Shown here piece after piece: positions 21,752-32,687 of a stretch of DNA of 64,000 nucleotides (position 1 is its first letter; each line of letters opens with the position of its first letter). The position numbers and the translations under genes were made by a program. Source of the DNA: Lycium barbarum (taxonomy: Eukaryota; Streptophyta; Magnoliopsida; Solanales; Solanaceae); contig NC_083344.1 in NCBI RefSeq assembly GCF_019175385.1, positions 9,514,725 to 9,578,724 on the forward strand, in the 5' to 3' direction. The notes below the pieces were generated by a model that saw nothing but the letters and a program-made list of their open reading frames with translations, was not told the origin of the DNA and searched no databases.

Positions 21752-22404
21752 AAAAAGGCGACTTTTTGTCGAGGATCCGAAGGTGTTACCCATACATGCA
21801 ACGGGTTGCCCTCTCATACATACATGACATGCATACATACATGACCCACAGAAGGTGTTACCCATACATGCAACTGTGAGGACTACTGAGTAATTGTGGC
21901 AGTGAAATCACAGACAATTCGAGATAGCACGCTGCAGCGCCTCGAACCCGTGACCTCAAGCCTTTTGTCCCCCGAAGGAGCGCCTCTTACCAATTGAGCT
22001 GCAGCTCAACTGGTAAGAGGCGCTCCTTCGAGGGACAAAGAGCTTGAGGTCACGGGTTCGAAGTGCTGCAGCACGCAGCGAACTGGTGTGATTTCGTGCC
22101 TACAATAATGCAGTGTACATGAGCAAGTCATGGAGGGCAACCGGCAGCATGCATGGGTTACACCTGCGGATCCTCAAACACAAGTCGCCTTTTTTGTGAG
22201 GACCCACACCCCTTGCGATGTGATGACCCCTAGGCCCTTGCGCCCCATGAACATACATGCATACATGACATGACATGACATACTCAGGTATTGTATGGGC
22301 AGGTGCCAACAGACAATTCGATATACGCTGCAGCGGCTGGTATCGAACCCGTGACCTCCCCCCTTTTGTTCTCCCAAAGGAGACGACTCTCACCAGTTGA
22401 GCTG

Positions 22405-22609
22405 CAGCTCAATTGGTAAGAGGCGCTCCTTCGGGGGACAAAGAGCTTGAGGTCACGGGTTCGAAGCGCTACAGCGCGTAGCGAACTGGTGTGATTTCCT
22501 GCCTACAATTACCAAGTAGTCCATGCGCAAGGCATGTCATGTTATGAGAGGGCAACCCGTTGCATGTATGGGTAACACCTTCGGATTCTCGACAAAAAGT
22601 CGCCTTTTT
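22405..22609 (+). repeat. Representative tRNA-like SINE unit, tail type II with T-run end
   Basis: The head AGCTCAATTGGTAAGAGG and B-box GGTCACGGGTTCGAAG match the type I units. The tail differs: GTCATGTTATGAGAGGGCA, ATGGGTAACACCTTCGG, then a small stem GCGACTTTTTGTCG (here on the complementary strand) and a final T-run. Similar tails end near 22197 and 23573, and a mirrored one begins near 21752. Confidence 0.6.
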
Positions 22610-23649
22610 TGTAAGGACCCCACCGCCTGGGTCGCCCAGGACCGGTGAGTAGACCCCTTGCGGGCCCCCTCCATGACATGCATGCTTGACATACTCAGGT
22701 ATTGTATGGACAGGAAATCACACCAGTTCGCTGCGCCCTGCAGAGCTTCGAACCCGTGACCTCAAGCCTTTTGTTCTCCCAAAGGAGACGACTCTCACCA
22801 ATTGAGCTGCAGCTCAATTGGTAAGAGACGTCCTCTTCGGGGGAACAAAGGTGCTTGGGGATGCGGGTTCGAGCCTCCCTTGGGGTCTGCATGACCTGGT
22901 TAAACAAGGGTATAAATGGTCGAATACTGAGCGACTGAGTACGGACAATACCTGGAGTGGGTCCCCTGAGGGTGGTCGTCACAAAAGGCGTCTTTTTGGC
23001 GACGGTGCCCCCACAGGGTACTACCTCCCTACTCAGATATTGTCTCTACCAAGTCTCTCAGTGATCGTACATATTCCAGTGTTTAACCAGCGCTGCAGCG
23101 CCCACTGGGTATCGATCCCGCGTCCCCTGGCTCCTTTATACTACCCCGAAGGGAGTCGCCTTTACCAGTTGAGCTGCAGCTCAATTGGTGAGAGTCGTCT
23201 CCTTTGGGAGAACAAAAGGCTTGAGGTCACGGGTTCGAAGCTCTGCAGGGCGCAGCGAACTGGTGTGATTTCCTGTCCATACAATACCTGAGTATATCAA
23301 GCATGCATGTCATGGAGGGGGCTCGCAAGGGGTCTACTCACCGGTCCTGGGCGACCCAGGCGGTGGGGTCCTTACAAAATGCAGCTCAATTGGTAAGAGG
23401 CGCTCCTTCGGGGGACAAAGAGCTTGAGGTCACGGGTTCGAAGTGCTGCAGCACGCAGCGAACTGGTGTGATTTCCTGCCTACAATAATGCAGTGTACAT
23501 GAGCAAGTCATGGAGGGCAACCCGCAGCATGCATGGGTTACACCTGCGGATCCTCAAGCACAAGTCGCTTTTTTTGTAAGGACCCCAGCGCCTGGGTCGC
23601 CCAGGACCGGTGAGTAGACCCCTTGCGGGCCCCCTCCATGACATGCATG

Positions 23650-23657
23650 CATGTCAT
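23650..23657. repeat. Target-site duplication CATGTCAT of the hAT-like element, left copy
   Basis: CATGTCAT flanks the element at 23650-23657 and 24873-24880. Removing the element and one copy leaves a perfect 40-bp palindrome, so insertion was next to the dyad of a tail-to-tail junction. Confidence 0.93.
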
Positions 23658-24872
23658 TAGGGCTGGGCGTTCGGTATTCGGTTCGGTATTTTTAAAGTTC
23701 GGGTTCGGTAATTCGGTATTCGGTAATTGAAAGTATATACCAAATACCGAACTTTCAAACTTCGGTTCGGTAATTCGGGAATCGGTAAATTAAATTTCGG
23801 TTCGGTACGGTATTTGGTAATATTATTTTTTTGCTCATAAATACTCAAGATTTTCCTCTCTTATATAAGTATGCATATCGATTATAGGATGAAAGGAAGC
23901 TGGTTTCACTAAAATGCACAATTACGTACCTTGAATAAAGCTAAGTGCAGCTTGTGAAACCAGAACGGCGACTCTTAGTTTTTCCTACATTATGAAAATG
24001 TAAATTAAACCCATTTTCAACCCGTTTAATTTCCCAAAAACGAAATCAAACTGAAAACTCGAGTTCTCTCTCAATACTGGAAGCTTCACAAAAATCCAAG
24101 GAATTAACAAGAAAACCAAGCAACTAGGAGCAACATAATACAAAGAAGTAATTGGATTTAAGCTAATACCCTTCGAAGTCAACAAGATCTGGATCATAAC
24201 AAGCCTAGTAGCCTCAAACAAAACAGCAAGTAACTGAAGTAAAACACCCCAAGAATCATACTTTGCTTCACCAGACGCAGCAATAACAACACCAACTGAA
24301 ATAGCAAGCATATTCCCCATAGTTGAGTTCTTGAAACTATCCCTTTTAAACAAGATCCCAATAGTATAAACAACAACATGCATAACTCATAAGGGCTTTC
24401 AACATTTGAATAAAGGAAACAAAAAGATAGATATAAGCAGAGTTTGAAAGCCAAAGGGAAACAGAATAAAGAGCACCAATAGGGAGTATACAAGTGAGGT
24501 GGACGTTACGAGATAAAGAAACAGGCTCAACAACTTTGAAGACACGAACAAGAAGGAAACCTAAAGATGAACAAAAGGTCATGTGGATCATTGTAAGAGA
24601 GATTTGGGCTGGACTACTGCACTTCAAATGTTTTTACAATGGGCCTTTATTTCGGATTTGGGCTGAACTACTCACTACTGGACTTAATTTCGGTATTCGG
24701 TATTTACCGAATTATCGAACGGTATAATTGTAAATACCGAATACCGATCCCGAAATACTAAATTTTATAGTTCAGTACCGAATACCGAACCGAATTCTCG
24801 AATTCCCGAATACCGAAATACCGAAATAGTCGGTTCGGTAATTCGATTTTCGGTATTTTATGCCCAGCCCTA
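23658..24872. mobile_element. Non-autonomous hAT-like element carrying a captured gene fragment (Pack-TE)
   Basis: The terminal inverted repeats TAGGGCTGGGC and GCCCAGCCCTA are 11 bp and perfect, with an 8-bp target-site duplication, the hAT signature. Subterminal regions (23668-23820 and 24685-24860) are packed with CGGTATTCGGTTCGGTA-like repeats in opposite orientation at the two ends, as expected of transposase-binding arrays. The middle (about 24020-24604, minus strand) is derived from a sugar-phosphate-translocator gene. No transposase is present. Confidence 0.88.
24020..24604 (-). pseudogene. Captured fragment of a sugar-phosphate/phosphate translocator (TPT/DMT family)
   Basis: On the minus strand the fragment encodes [51 protein letters not shown] and SFIQMLKAL. 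After a frame change near 24360-24385 it continues with [40 protein letters not shown] and [16 protein letters not shown]. This order matches the plant group typified by At3g17430/At5g25400, multi-span membrane proteins of the nucleotide-sugar/triose-phosphate translocator superfamily. Only about the middle 190 residues are present; the N-terminal span and C-terminal third are absent. It lies inside the hAT-like element, so it reads as captured DNA rather than a resident gene. Confidence 0.88.
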
Positions 24873-24948
24873 CATGTCATGGAGGGGGCCCGCAAGGGGT
24901 CTACTCACCGATCCTGGGCGACCCAGGCGGTGGGGTCCTTACAACGTA

Positions 24949-27900
24949 CTCCAAATAGTCTTCACAAAAAGCCATTGTGTATTGGTCAAAATAATATTGT
25001 GGCGGTGTTAATCTACCAAAATTCAATAGAAAAATTCTTAGGTATATTTAAAATCTAATTATTAGGTTCAACCTTAATATGTATCTTGATATTGAAAAAT
25101 ATGTTATCAACCATAATTAACGAAAAACATACAAATCATTTTTTATGTACGGAAAATATAAAGTGAGACAACAATTTTTGTGAACCATTTTTTCGAACTC
25201 CATCCAACCATATAACTAATTAAAAGATGTACTTTCATCATATTTAAGCTCTGCGTATTCCGGAAAAATGTACAGCATACATAATCTAAACTTTAGAAAG
25301 TCGAGAGACTTCTAAAAAATTAAATTCACTGAAAAATAAAGTTAAATCACATAAAACTAAAATATTTTCAGCATTACAAAATAAAGGAGTAAAAAGAAAA
25401 CAAAACCAAATCATGTTAGAAAATTATCTTCTGTTAGCAAATAGAAAAACGTAATTGAAGAGCACCAAACTAAATAAAAAAAAAAATCACATATATATCA
25501 AATATGAAGTTTATTATGTAAACTTGTCGACTTGGAATTTATTCAGTGCGACTTTACACTTATGAAAAGATCTATTTTAACAAAATTATCCCCAAAAAAA
25601 AAAAAACAGTTAAATAGAATGAGTACGTTGAATAGGGGAGAGAGCAAAAACATTGTACTAAGTATAAGATGAATTATTGATACCTTAACCAAGATAAATT
25701 ATTAAGAAAATAATTCATGAAAATCCACTATTATAAAGATTTCAATAAGATGAAAAAGGACAAATATTAGCTTTAAAATTACAGTTCGATAGAAAGTATT
25801 TACATGTGATTTGTAATATTGTACTTTTTTGATTGCAGACTTTTGCTAATAGTCATCTATTTATGTTGCAATGCACTAATCGGCATAATTTACTAATCTC
25901 GTTATACGAAGCAATATTTAGCAAATAGCATTTGTGGCATGATTGATCAACCAGATCTCTAAAAAAAAAAATTAAAAAAATCAGAGCATTAATTAGTGGC
26001 ATATCTATCAGCCATACAACTTTAACCTAATGTAAATTATTTAAAATAAAATCTATCGAGCAAAATCTAAAAAGCAAAAGTTCTATTGTAGGAATCCTTT
26101 TAGAAAAAGATGGGATTTTCTAATCCTAATGGAATTGTATCTCTTTTTTCGTAATTACAAATAGGACAAGCACCAAAATCCACAAATAGAGATTGCCACC
26201 AATATATCCAGTGATAGTATTTAACTACAATTCTATTTCTTAAAAAAATGGTAACAATTAATACAAGAATACATATGAATTATATGGAGTTGATAGTGAA
26301 GAGAATTGAATGAAATCAATTAGATCATATGAGTTTTTAGACCTAAGTCCTAAATATTAAGGAAACAATTAAATGACTGTTCTTAAGTATTAGGAAATTT
26401 ATTAAATTACTATTTCTATATATTAGAAAGTTATTCATATGAGGTAAAATCTTAGTTGATTTAAAGTCCTAAAAATTAGGATTTTTTACATAATTTAGAT
26501 TATGAAAGATTTAGTAATTCAAAAATTTAATTGATTTAAAAGTACAACCATATTAGAAAAATAATTAAATTATATAAAGGTAAAAAAAAGGCGAACGAAA
26601 CCAACCCGTGTCTCAATAATCCTTTTATTTCCTTCTTTTGAGTTTCTATTTAGTTTGATCTAAAACAATTTACACAACAAATAATTGGTTATTAATAAAT
26701 ATCACATATCTGATTAATGTTGCAACGAACATAAGAAAAAATTTAAGCAACAAAGATTTTAAATCAATATTAAAACTTGGATAATAAAGAAAAATATAAC
26801 TGACGTTGTGAACTTATGAAAATTTTCCAAATTCAAAATACTTGCTTCACAAAAATATTGAGAAAGAATGATTGAACAGTCATGTTATTAACCAAACAAA
26901 AATGAACATTGCGTTTCTGATGTAAAATAGATGATGGACTAAGTAATTAATGATATTGGGATTTCAAACAATTTTTTGACTGCTTCAAAGGCGCCGAACA
27001 TATTATAAACTAATAGAAAAGAGAAAAACAACAAACCTTGGACGATGATGTCCTCCTTGAGAGGAAAAAACTTCTCTTCTTCAATGTCAATAATCTTGAG
27101 GATGAAGATTTTCATCTCATTCTAATTGTAAAATTAAGAAGAGAAGATTTTAGATGTGCGAGAATTAAACTAAAATAATATCACAAAAAGCTGAAACAAA
27201 TAATTATAAAAAGCTGAGAATTGTTGATCAAGGCTCAATAGTCATGTTTTACATATTGTTTGACTAAACATGTAGTCATGGAGAGTAGAAGGAATTGGTC
27301 AAATGTCTCTTCGGTGACATGTGGAGAAAAAGATTTGATCAAATAGGTCAAAATAGATTTTTTTCAAGAAGTTGGCAGTACATTAATTGTATTACCATGT
27401 ATAAAAGTAGTACTATACAATAAGTCTCTCCATATTTGGGTATTCTTTTAATTTTTCCAATTCTCTACTAATAATTGGTTATGAATATTAGTAGAAAGAC
27501 AATACAATTAATTCTCTATACAGATTAATTGATAACTTCAAAAATGGGGGAAGCAATCTTCTATAAAAGGATAAAATATACTGAACGTCTAGGAAATCTT
27601 TTTGACGCAGTTTTTCTTTTGCTAAAAATAAGGCAGGTTTGTATTAGGAACCAACTCTATTATTACAGTATTTTCTTTTGCTAGAAATAAGGAAGGTTTA
27701 TATTGGAGTATTTATTTTGAAAGGAATTATTATTATGAGTTATGAGTGTTTAGTAATAATATATGTAAGAAATTAGTAAATGATTATTCTGTCTATTGCA
27801 AAGTCTTTAACAAAGGATAAAAAGTTCAAACAATATTTATAAGACTCTTCGTATTTTTAATATAACATAGATATAGATTATCACGATTAAGCAAACTAAT

Positions 27901-28120
27901 CAAAAATCCAGAAAAGCAAATAAGCAGTGGGAAAGCCAAAAATAAAAAATAAGAATCTGCCAAAATTAGAGAAACAAAGCAGCGTGACTTAACAGGCAAG
28001 CAAAATAACTTTGATTTTCCCAACGCAACCAGCAGCAATTTTGTCCCTTAAGAGTTTGCCCTAGTAATTGAGAGTTTGCATTTTCTGTTAATTGAGAGAA
28101 CTTCTATTTATTTTTGCAGT
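24949..28120. other. Long AT-rich intergenic sequence
   Basis: No coding domain was recognised in over 3 kb. The composition is very AT-rich with many A-runs. The phrase GATTTGATCAAATAGGTCAA occurs at about 27335 and also at about 20670, so part of it may be dispersed repeat. The TTGTTG-like and TIR hallmarks used elsewhere were not found. Confidence 0.4.
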
Positions 28121-28879
28121 TATTGTCTTTCCAGAAAACTAACATGTATATCATGCCAGTGAGACATTTGATTGAATTTTTATTTGAGGAAGTTTTTTCA
28201 AAAGCTATAAACAAGATTCAAGGCCATAGTCATGATTCTCCTGCTCCTGTTGTATGAATAGCTTTCGAATAAAATTAAACTGCAGGTCTTCCAGACGCAA
28301 AAGGGTTTATATTCTATCGTTTTGTCTTAGTACTTCCAATGATATTGTGGAACAGGAACATCAAACTATTCATGTTTCTGACTAACCTTCCAAAAGACAA
28401 AAAAAATATTATGTTCATGAACTCTTATAATGCGGCAGGCACATATGTCCTCCAGTTACATGACGTATTGTGAAGTTCCAGTGGTTCAGAAAAAATTGTT
28501 GTACAATATGATGAGTTGGAATAATGTTTTATCACTTTACAAGTGTGTGTAATAATGTGTGACTTTGTGCTGCCAACTGGTACTCTAACAATGATAGATA
28601 CTCTAACAGTAGTTATAGAATACTTTGACAGTGTAATCTGGGAATTCTTATTCAGTGTAATGGCTTTTATGGGATATGGAGCCAAAAATTATACTCTGAA
28701 ATTTTCCACAACTCATGGTTGTGGGGTATAAAATGCTTTCTTTTGTGTATAGGAATTCAAGAAATGGCTTCTCGCTGTTGAAATTGAACTCCTTAATTAC
28801 GTGATTACACTCTGGAACTGTTTTATTTGGTTTCTATTTACCCAAGGATTATAGCTAGGTTTGATTCTTGAAGAATGAA
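28121..28879. other. Intergenic sequence with one exon-like stretch
   Basis: After TATTTTTGCAG, 28130-28257 on the plus strand can encode a short tail containing MPVRHLIEFLFEEVFSKAIN and ending SPAPVV before a stop. It looks like a possible last exon, but I cannot assign it to any family and no partner exon was found. The rest holds no recognisable gene. Confidence 0.25.
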
Positions 28880-28975
28880 ATGGGACTAATAGAGCGGAAT
28901 AGGTGCAAAGGATTCATATAGTCGATGCCAACTAATTGGGGATTGACATGTAGTAATTCTTGTTGTACTATTTGA
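28880..28975 (+). mobile_element. Degenerate SINE-like 3' fragment
   Basis: ATATAGTCGATGCCAACTAA and TGGGGATTGACATGTAGTA resemble the Solanaceae repeat end seen again at 29426-29463 (AGTTTGGGATTGATGCGTAG followed by TTG repeats). Diverged and short. Confidence 0.45.
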
Positions 28976-29310
28976 TTGTTGAAACAAAATTATGAGAACA
29001 GAGTGCGATCCTTTGGCCTTTTTGTTTTCTCATGGCTTCTAAAAAGGAGGAGAGAAAAAAAAAAGAAGAAAATTTCGACAAACTAAGAACTTAAAAGATG
29101 GAAGAACTTCCTGCTACATGTCTGAAGGGTGGTGGCCGGGCTTAATAGATTTCTTCTGTGATCAATCAACACATTGACCAGTTATCAACTTGTTTTCTTC
29201 TTCCGTGCTCCGTTGCTTCCCTGGTAAATGCATCTATTAGTAAATTCAATATCTCTTAGTGAGAATGAGGTATCAACCACTTCTGCATGTGTAGCTTCGT
29301 CATAGCTATA

Positions 29311-29463
29311 AACAACAACAACATACCAATTAAAATCCCACAAAGTGGGGTCTGGGGAGGGCAGAATGTACACATATAGCGAATGGAGGTAGAGTATTGA
29401 TATAGGGATTGATGAGCTCAACCTCAACCAGTTTGGGATTGATGCGTAGTTGTTGTTGTTGTT
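29311..29463. mobile_element. Back-to-back retroposon tails: antisense RTE-LINE end and SINE-like TTG tail
   Basis: 29311-29372 is the reverse complement of the RTE-LINE 3' end (AACAACAACAACATACCA ... CCACAAAGTGGGGTCTGGGG). 29426-29463 is a plus-strand AGTTTGGGATTGATGCGTAG plus (TTG)n end, as described for TS-type SINEs. The two tails face outwards. Both share the TTG tail expected if one LINE machinery mobilises both. Confidence 0.55.
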
Positions 29464-29599
29464 TATGAAATATTCAATCCTGTGGACACTATTACTTCTC
29501 TCTTTAGTTTTTCAATGTGATCACGTTCTATCAAAAAATTAACTTCATCTCTAGATTCATCTGAGTACTAGGCTTAAAAGTTTTGCAAGATGAACGTTA

Positions 29600-31550
29600 G
29601 GAACTTCATGACAGATGAGGTGAATTTAAAGGCTCTTCTCATATAAAAGCAATGTGCAGTATCAAAATATGCTTCCTATCATAAGCTATCCTAGTAGCTA
29701 GATCTGTAGTTAGACTGCAGGACATTTTATTACATGATGTCAAATTTGTTCATTAGGGTCCTCCAGAAAATAAAGTTCTGAAAGCGATTTAACTGATGAC
29801 AGGTGCTTTTTTCTGCTTCACTTCTCAAGCCTCTAGCCATTTTTTAGTATACTTGCTTCAAACAAAAGATCATAAGTTTAAATATTTTGCTACATTTTAA
29901 CATTAATTTAAATGTCGAATCCACCAAGTGTCCTTATATAAGTAATGGACATAGTCTTTTGATAAGTAATAAAGAATTTTATTATTTGTTGCACCCAAGG
30001 GTTGCTTAGGATGTCCAGTTACAAAAAATAAAATTCACTTCAATTGCTGCACGTGAAATGAACTTGGAAAATCTCCTCAAATCGTCTGTTCCCTATCCAC
30101 CTATCTCTCAGTTTAATGTGAATGTGCTCTGAGAATTGCCCCATAAGTTTCTGATCCAGAACTTTTCCATCCCATATTTTTCTGCGATCAGTTGCTTCCA
30201 CATGTCTTCTTACTACTATTTCGCCTTCCTTCTTCTCTGTTGGCACAATCTTCCATTTGACTAGGTTGAAGGCTTTCTTCACTGATCTCTGTTACCTTGC
30301 CACTAGAAATCTTTCCTTAATTCATCCATTCTCTTTCCTTGGCATTGGAAATAGAGATATAATATAGATAAGGCCGAGCGTCCAACACACTATTGGTTAG
30401 GACTGGTCTTCCCCGAAGTATAAATATTGCTTCCAATTTGAGAGCATCTTCTCACACTTTTCCAGATTGGCACCTGGTGGCATTCCCAAGTCTTTGGTTG
30501 GTAATTGTTCCACATTGCATCCAGGAGTTCTACCAACTTTGTGTTATTTACCGGGAAAATGTCACTCTTTATAATTTACTTGTAAACCTGATACAACTTC
30601 AAACAACAATTAGATTGTCTTCAGGTACAATACTTGCTCTTCATTTGCTTCACACATTATAAGTGTATCATCTACATATAAGAGATGTGATATCATCATA
30701 TCCTGGCCTCTTGTATCTACTTGAAAGCATTTTATCCAGCCAAGCTGTGTTGCCTTGCTAGTTATTCTATCGAGGTCCTCCATAACTAAAATAAAAAGTA
30801 AAAAAGAAAGAGGGTCAACTTTCCTTAAACGCCTATTGGCAGAGGAAAAAACCTACAGGTGTACCATTTATCAAAATTGAGAATTTTACAGTGGTTGTAA
30901 AACTTTATCCAATTTCTCCATTCGTTTCCAAAAGTCATATCTACCATCGAATTCATCAAAATCCCCAATTTACATGGTCGTACACCTTCTATATGTCAAG
31001 CTTTATCAATAGCCAAGTGTTCTTTTGTCCTTTTTTTTTTTAAAAAAAAAAATCCTAAGCCTCATTTGCTATTAACGGCTTAATGCGGCTTCCATTATTT
31101 GTCTATCTTTAGTGAATGCCAACTAATTTCTGTCCACTTTGCTGATAATGTTTGCCATAAATTTGTCTAATTTTATATATACTCAAACTAATGGATTTGA
31201 AATGTTTCAATTCTTAGCTCCATTTTTCTTGGGAGTTAAGGCAGTTTATGTTGCATGTATATTATTCCTTACGAAATGATCATTCTGGAGAAAATACTCT
31301 ACAACTTTCAACACGTCATCCTTAATGACTTTCAACATTTTTTAATTAAAAGACATGGTGAAGCCATCTGGACTTGGTGATTTTTCCCCAGCATATTCGC
31401 TAATAACTTTCAATTACTTCTGCCTCTTCGAAAGATCTTTCAATCCATTAAGTCTTTTCATCGATTAGGCATGGTACCCAGGCCATTCATAAAAATGGTT
31501 TGCAAGTAAAGTTTGGTCTTAAACAATGTGGATAAACAGTACCAGTTTCT

Positions 31551-31586
<36 letters not shown>

Positions 31587-31795
31587 GATAGACATTTTCA
31601 ATGAATATCTAAAGTGAGAAACTATTTTGTCACTTCTAATGCGTCACATGAAAATTGAAAATTTTAAAATTTTAAAGTTGTGATGGGTAAAAGATATTTA
31701 CTATTAGTCTCAAGTAAGTAACAAAATCAACTTAATTTGAACGGTCAATCTTCGAAGTTTAAATGGGTTAGGCTATGATATATTTAATGACTACC
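29600..31795. other. Paralogous block B with an antisense L1 LINE remnant
   Basis: This is collinear with block A (15150-17401). Shared landmarks are AATTTAAAGGCTCTTCTC at about 29630, ATTTTATTACATGATGTCAA at about 29724, GATGACAGGTGCT at about 29797, and the L1-like segment. The exon-like stretch of block A has no open frame here. A poly-A run of about 31 bp lies at 31552-31582. Confidence 0.5.
30040..31460 (-). mobile_element. L1-type LINE reverse-transcriptase remnant, antisense
   Basis: Minus-strand translation shows SPSPDGFTMSF at about 31350-31390, VDPLSFFLFILVMEDLDRI at about 30770-30825, and HLLYVDDTLIMCEANEEQV at about 30640-30700 (catalytic box as YVDD). A C-terminal KAFNLVKWKIV lies near 30260. 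The order and motifs are those of plant L1 LINEs. Stops and frame changes are frequent, so it is dead. Confidence 0.75.
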
Positions 31796-32335
31796 CTTAA
31801 CATATCATAAGTTTGCATGGATTGCCGTTCAAACACACTGGTCTTTAACTTTTGTCCCTCATCTTCGTGGTCTTGAATTTTTGTCCTTGCTACTTATTTA
31901 ATGAAAATATCTAGACTTGCTTCGCTCAACATAAGTTCTATCACTTTTTTGTCTTCAGAATCAGAACTTTTGCCTCGCTCGGCACAAGTTCTATAGGAAT
32001 TAAGTTATCCGGCATAAGTTATGTAGTATTCTTCATATGATGTTGAGTGTTGAAAGTTTTTCTCTTCCGGTATAACTTGTGTGGATGTAATGATACATGT
32101 ACTGAAGCTAAATGTAAACTATGCCGAGCAAAATCTAAAATTATGCCCTTTCCAGATTATGTGGAGCGTTGGAACTTTTGTCGTATCCGGAATAACTTGC
32201 GGGATGTTATGATACATATGCCGAAATTAAACATAAACTATGCCGAACTAAATTTAAATTATGTTTCGTGAAAAGTGTTGAAGTGCAAAAATGAAAGACC
32301 ACCCCGAAATAGGGGCATTTGTGCAAATGACCCTA
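31795..32335. mobile_element. Probable MULE-like non-autonomous element in block B
   Basis: The reversed right end (TCATTTGCACAAATGCCCC ... GGTGGTCTTTCATTTTTG) resembles the left end (GTTTGCATGGATTGCC ... ACTGGTCTTTAACTTTTG). Comparison with block A shows sequence continuing directly from about 31790 to about 32340, so this stretch is an insertion. No clean target-site duplication was found, and boundaries are good to about 10 bp. Confidence 0.5.
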
Positions 32336-32687
32336 AAAATATTGAATTCGAAATGATCCATCAAGCTATTCGGTCAAAACCAATCAAAATAGTATGACCA
32401 GATGAGTCAAATTGCAATCCAAATAAATTAGAAATTATGTAACTTTGAAGAACTTAAGCTAATACAATAGCTATGTTTCAATCCCAGTTAAATTGAATTT
32501 GAGTGTATTTTTCGTTTAAATTCATCTCATGTCAAATTGAGCGGGACTTGGGTGGCGGCGGGGCCTGCAAATAATAGGCTACGTTTATTTTGGATTTATT
32601 TATTCATTTTTTGTAACATGTTTTAGTTTTATTTAGAACTTAAATTTATGTTTAACTTTTTTTAGACTGTAACATAATGTATATATA
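32336..32687. other. End of paralogous block B
   Basis: The left half aligns with block A near 20640-20800; no gene is seen in the remainder. Confidence 0.4.

Larger units (their letters stand above)
21354..24943. mobile_element. Foldback-like array of tRNA-like units in alternating orientation
   Basis: The ends are inverted: the first 71 bases and the reverse complement of the last 71 agree at all but about three positions (TGTAAGGACCCC ... GGGGTCCTTACA). Between them are about eleven units of roughly 200 bp plus two headless tails. Units join head-to-head at five near-perfect palindromes centred on TTGAGCTGCAGCTCAA (21541-21566, 21989-22014, 22392-22417, 22797-22822, 23164-23189), with one direct-orientation unit from 23380. 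From each head outward run AGCTCAATTGGTAAGAG (A-box-like) and, about 45 bp on, GGGTTCGAAG (B-box-like), as in tRNA-derived SINEs. Tails fall into at least two types: one ends GGGGTCCTTAC; the other ends AAGTCGCC plus a T-run that could act as a pol III terminator. No protein-coding potential. A 1215-bp hAT-like element is inserted at 23658. Confidence 0.75.

Noticed and set aside
21541..23460. Functional tRNA genes at the A-box/B-box motifs
   Set aside because: The anticodon arm and acceptor stem do not pair as in a tRNA, the B box lacks its usual CC in most units, and the motifs sit in repeated SINE-like units.
20664..27357. Large insertion bounded by the repeated phrase GATTTGATCAAATAGGTCAA
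   Set aside because: The phrase is short and similar words occur elsewhere (e.g. about 32370), so it looks like a dispersed repeat rather than a boundary.
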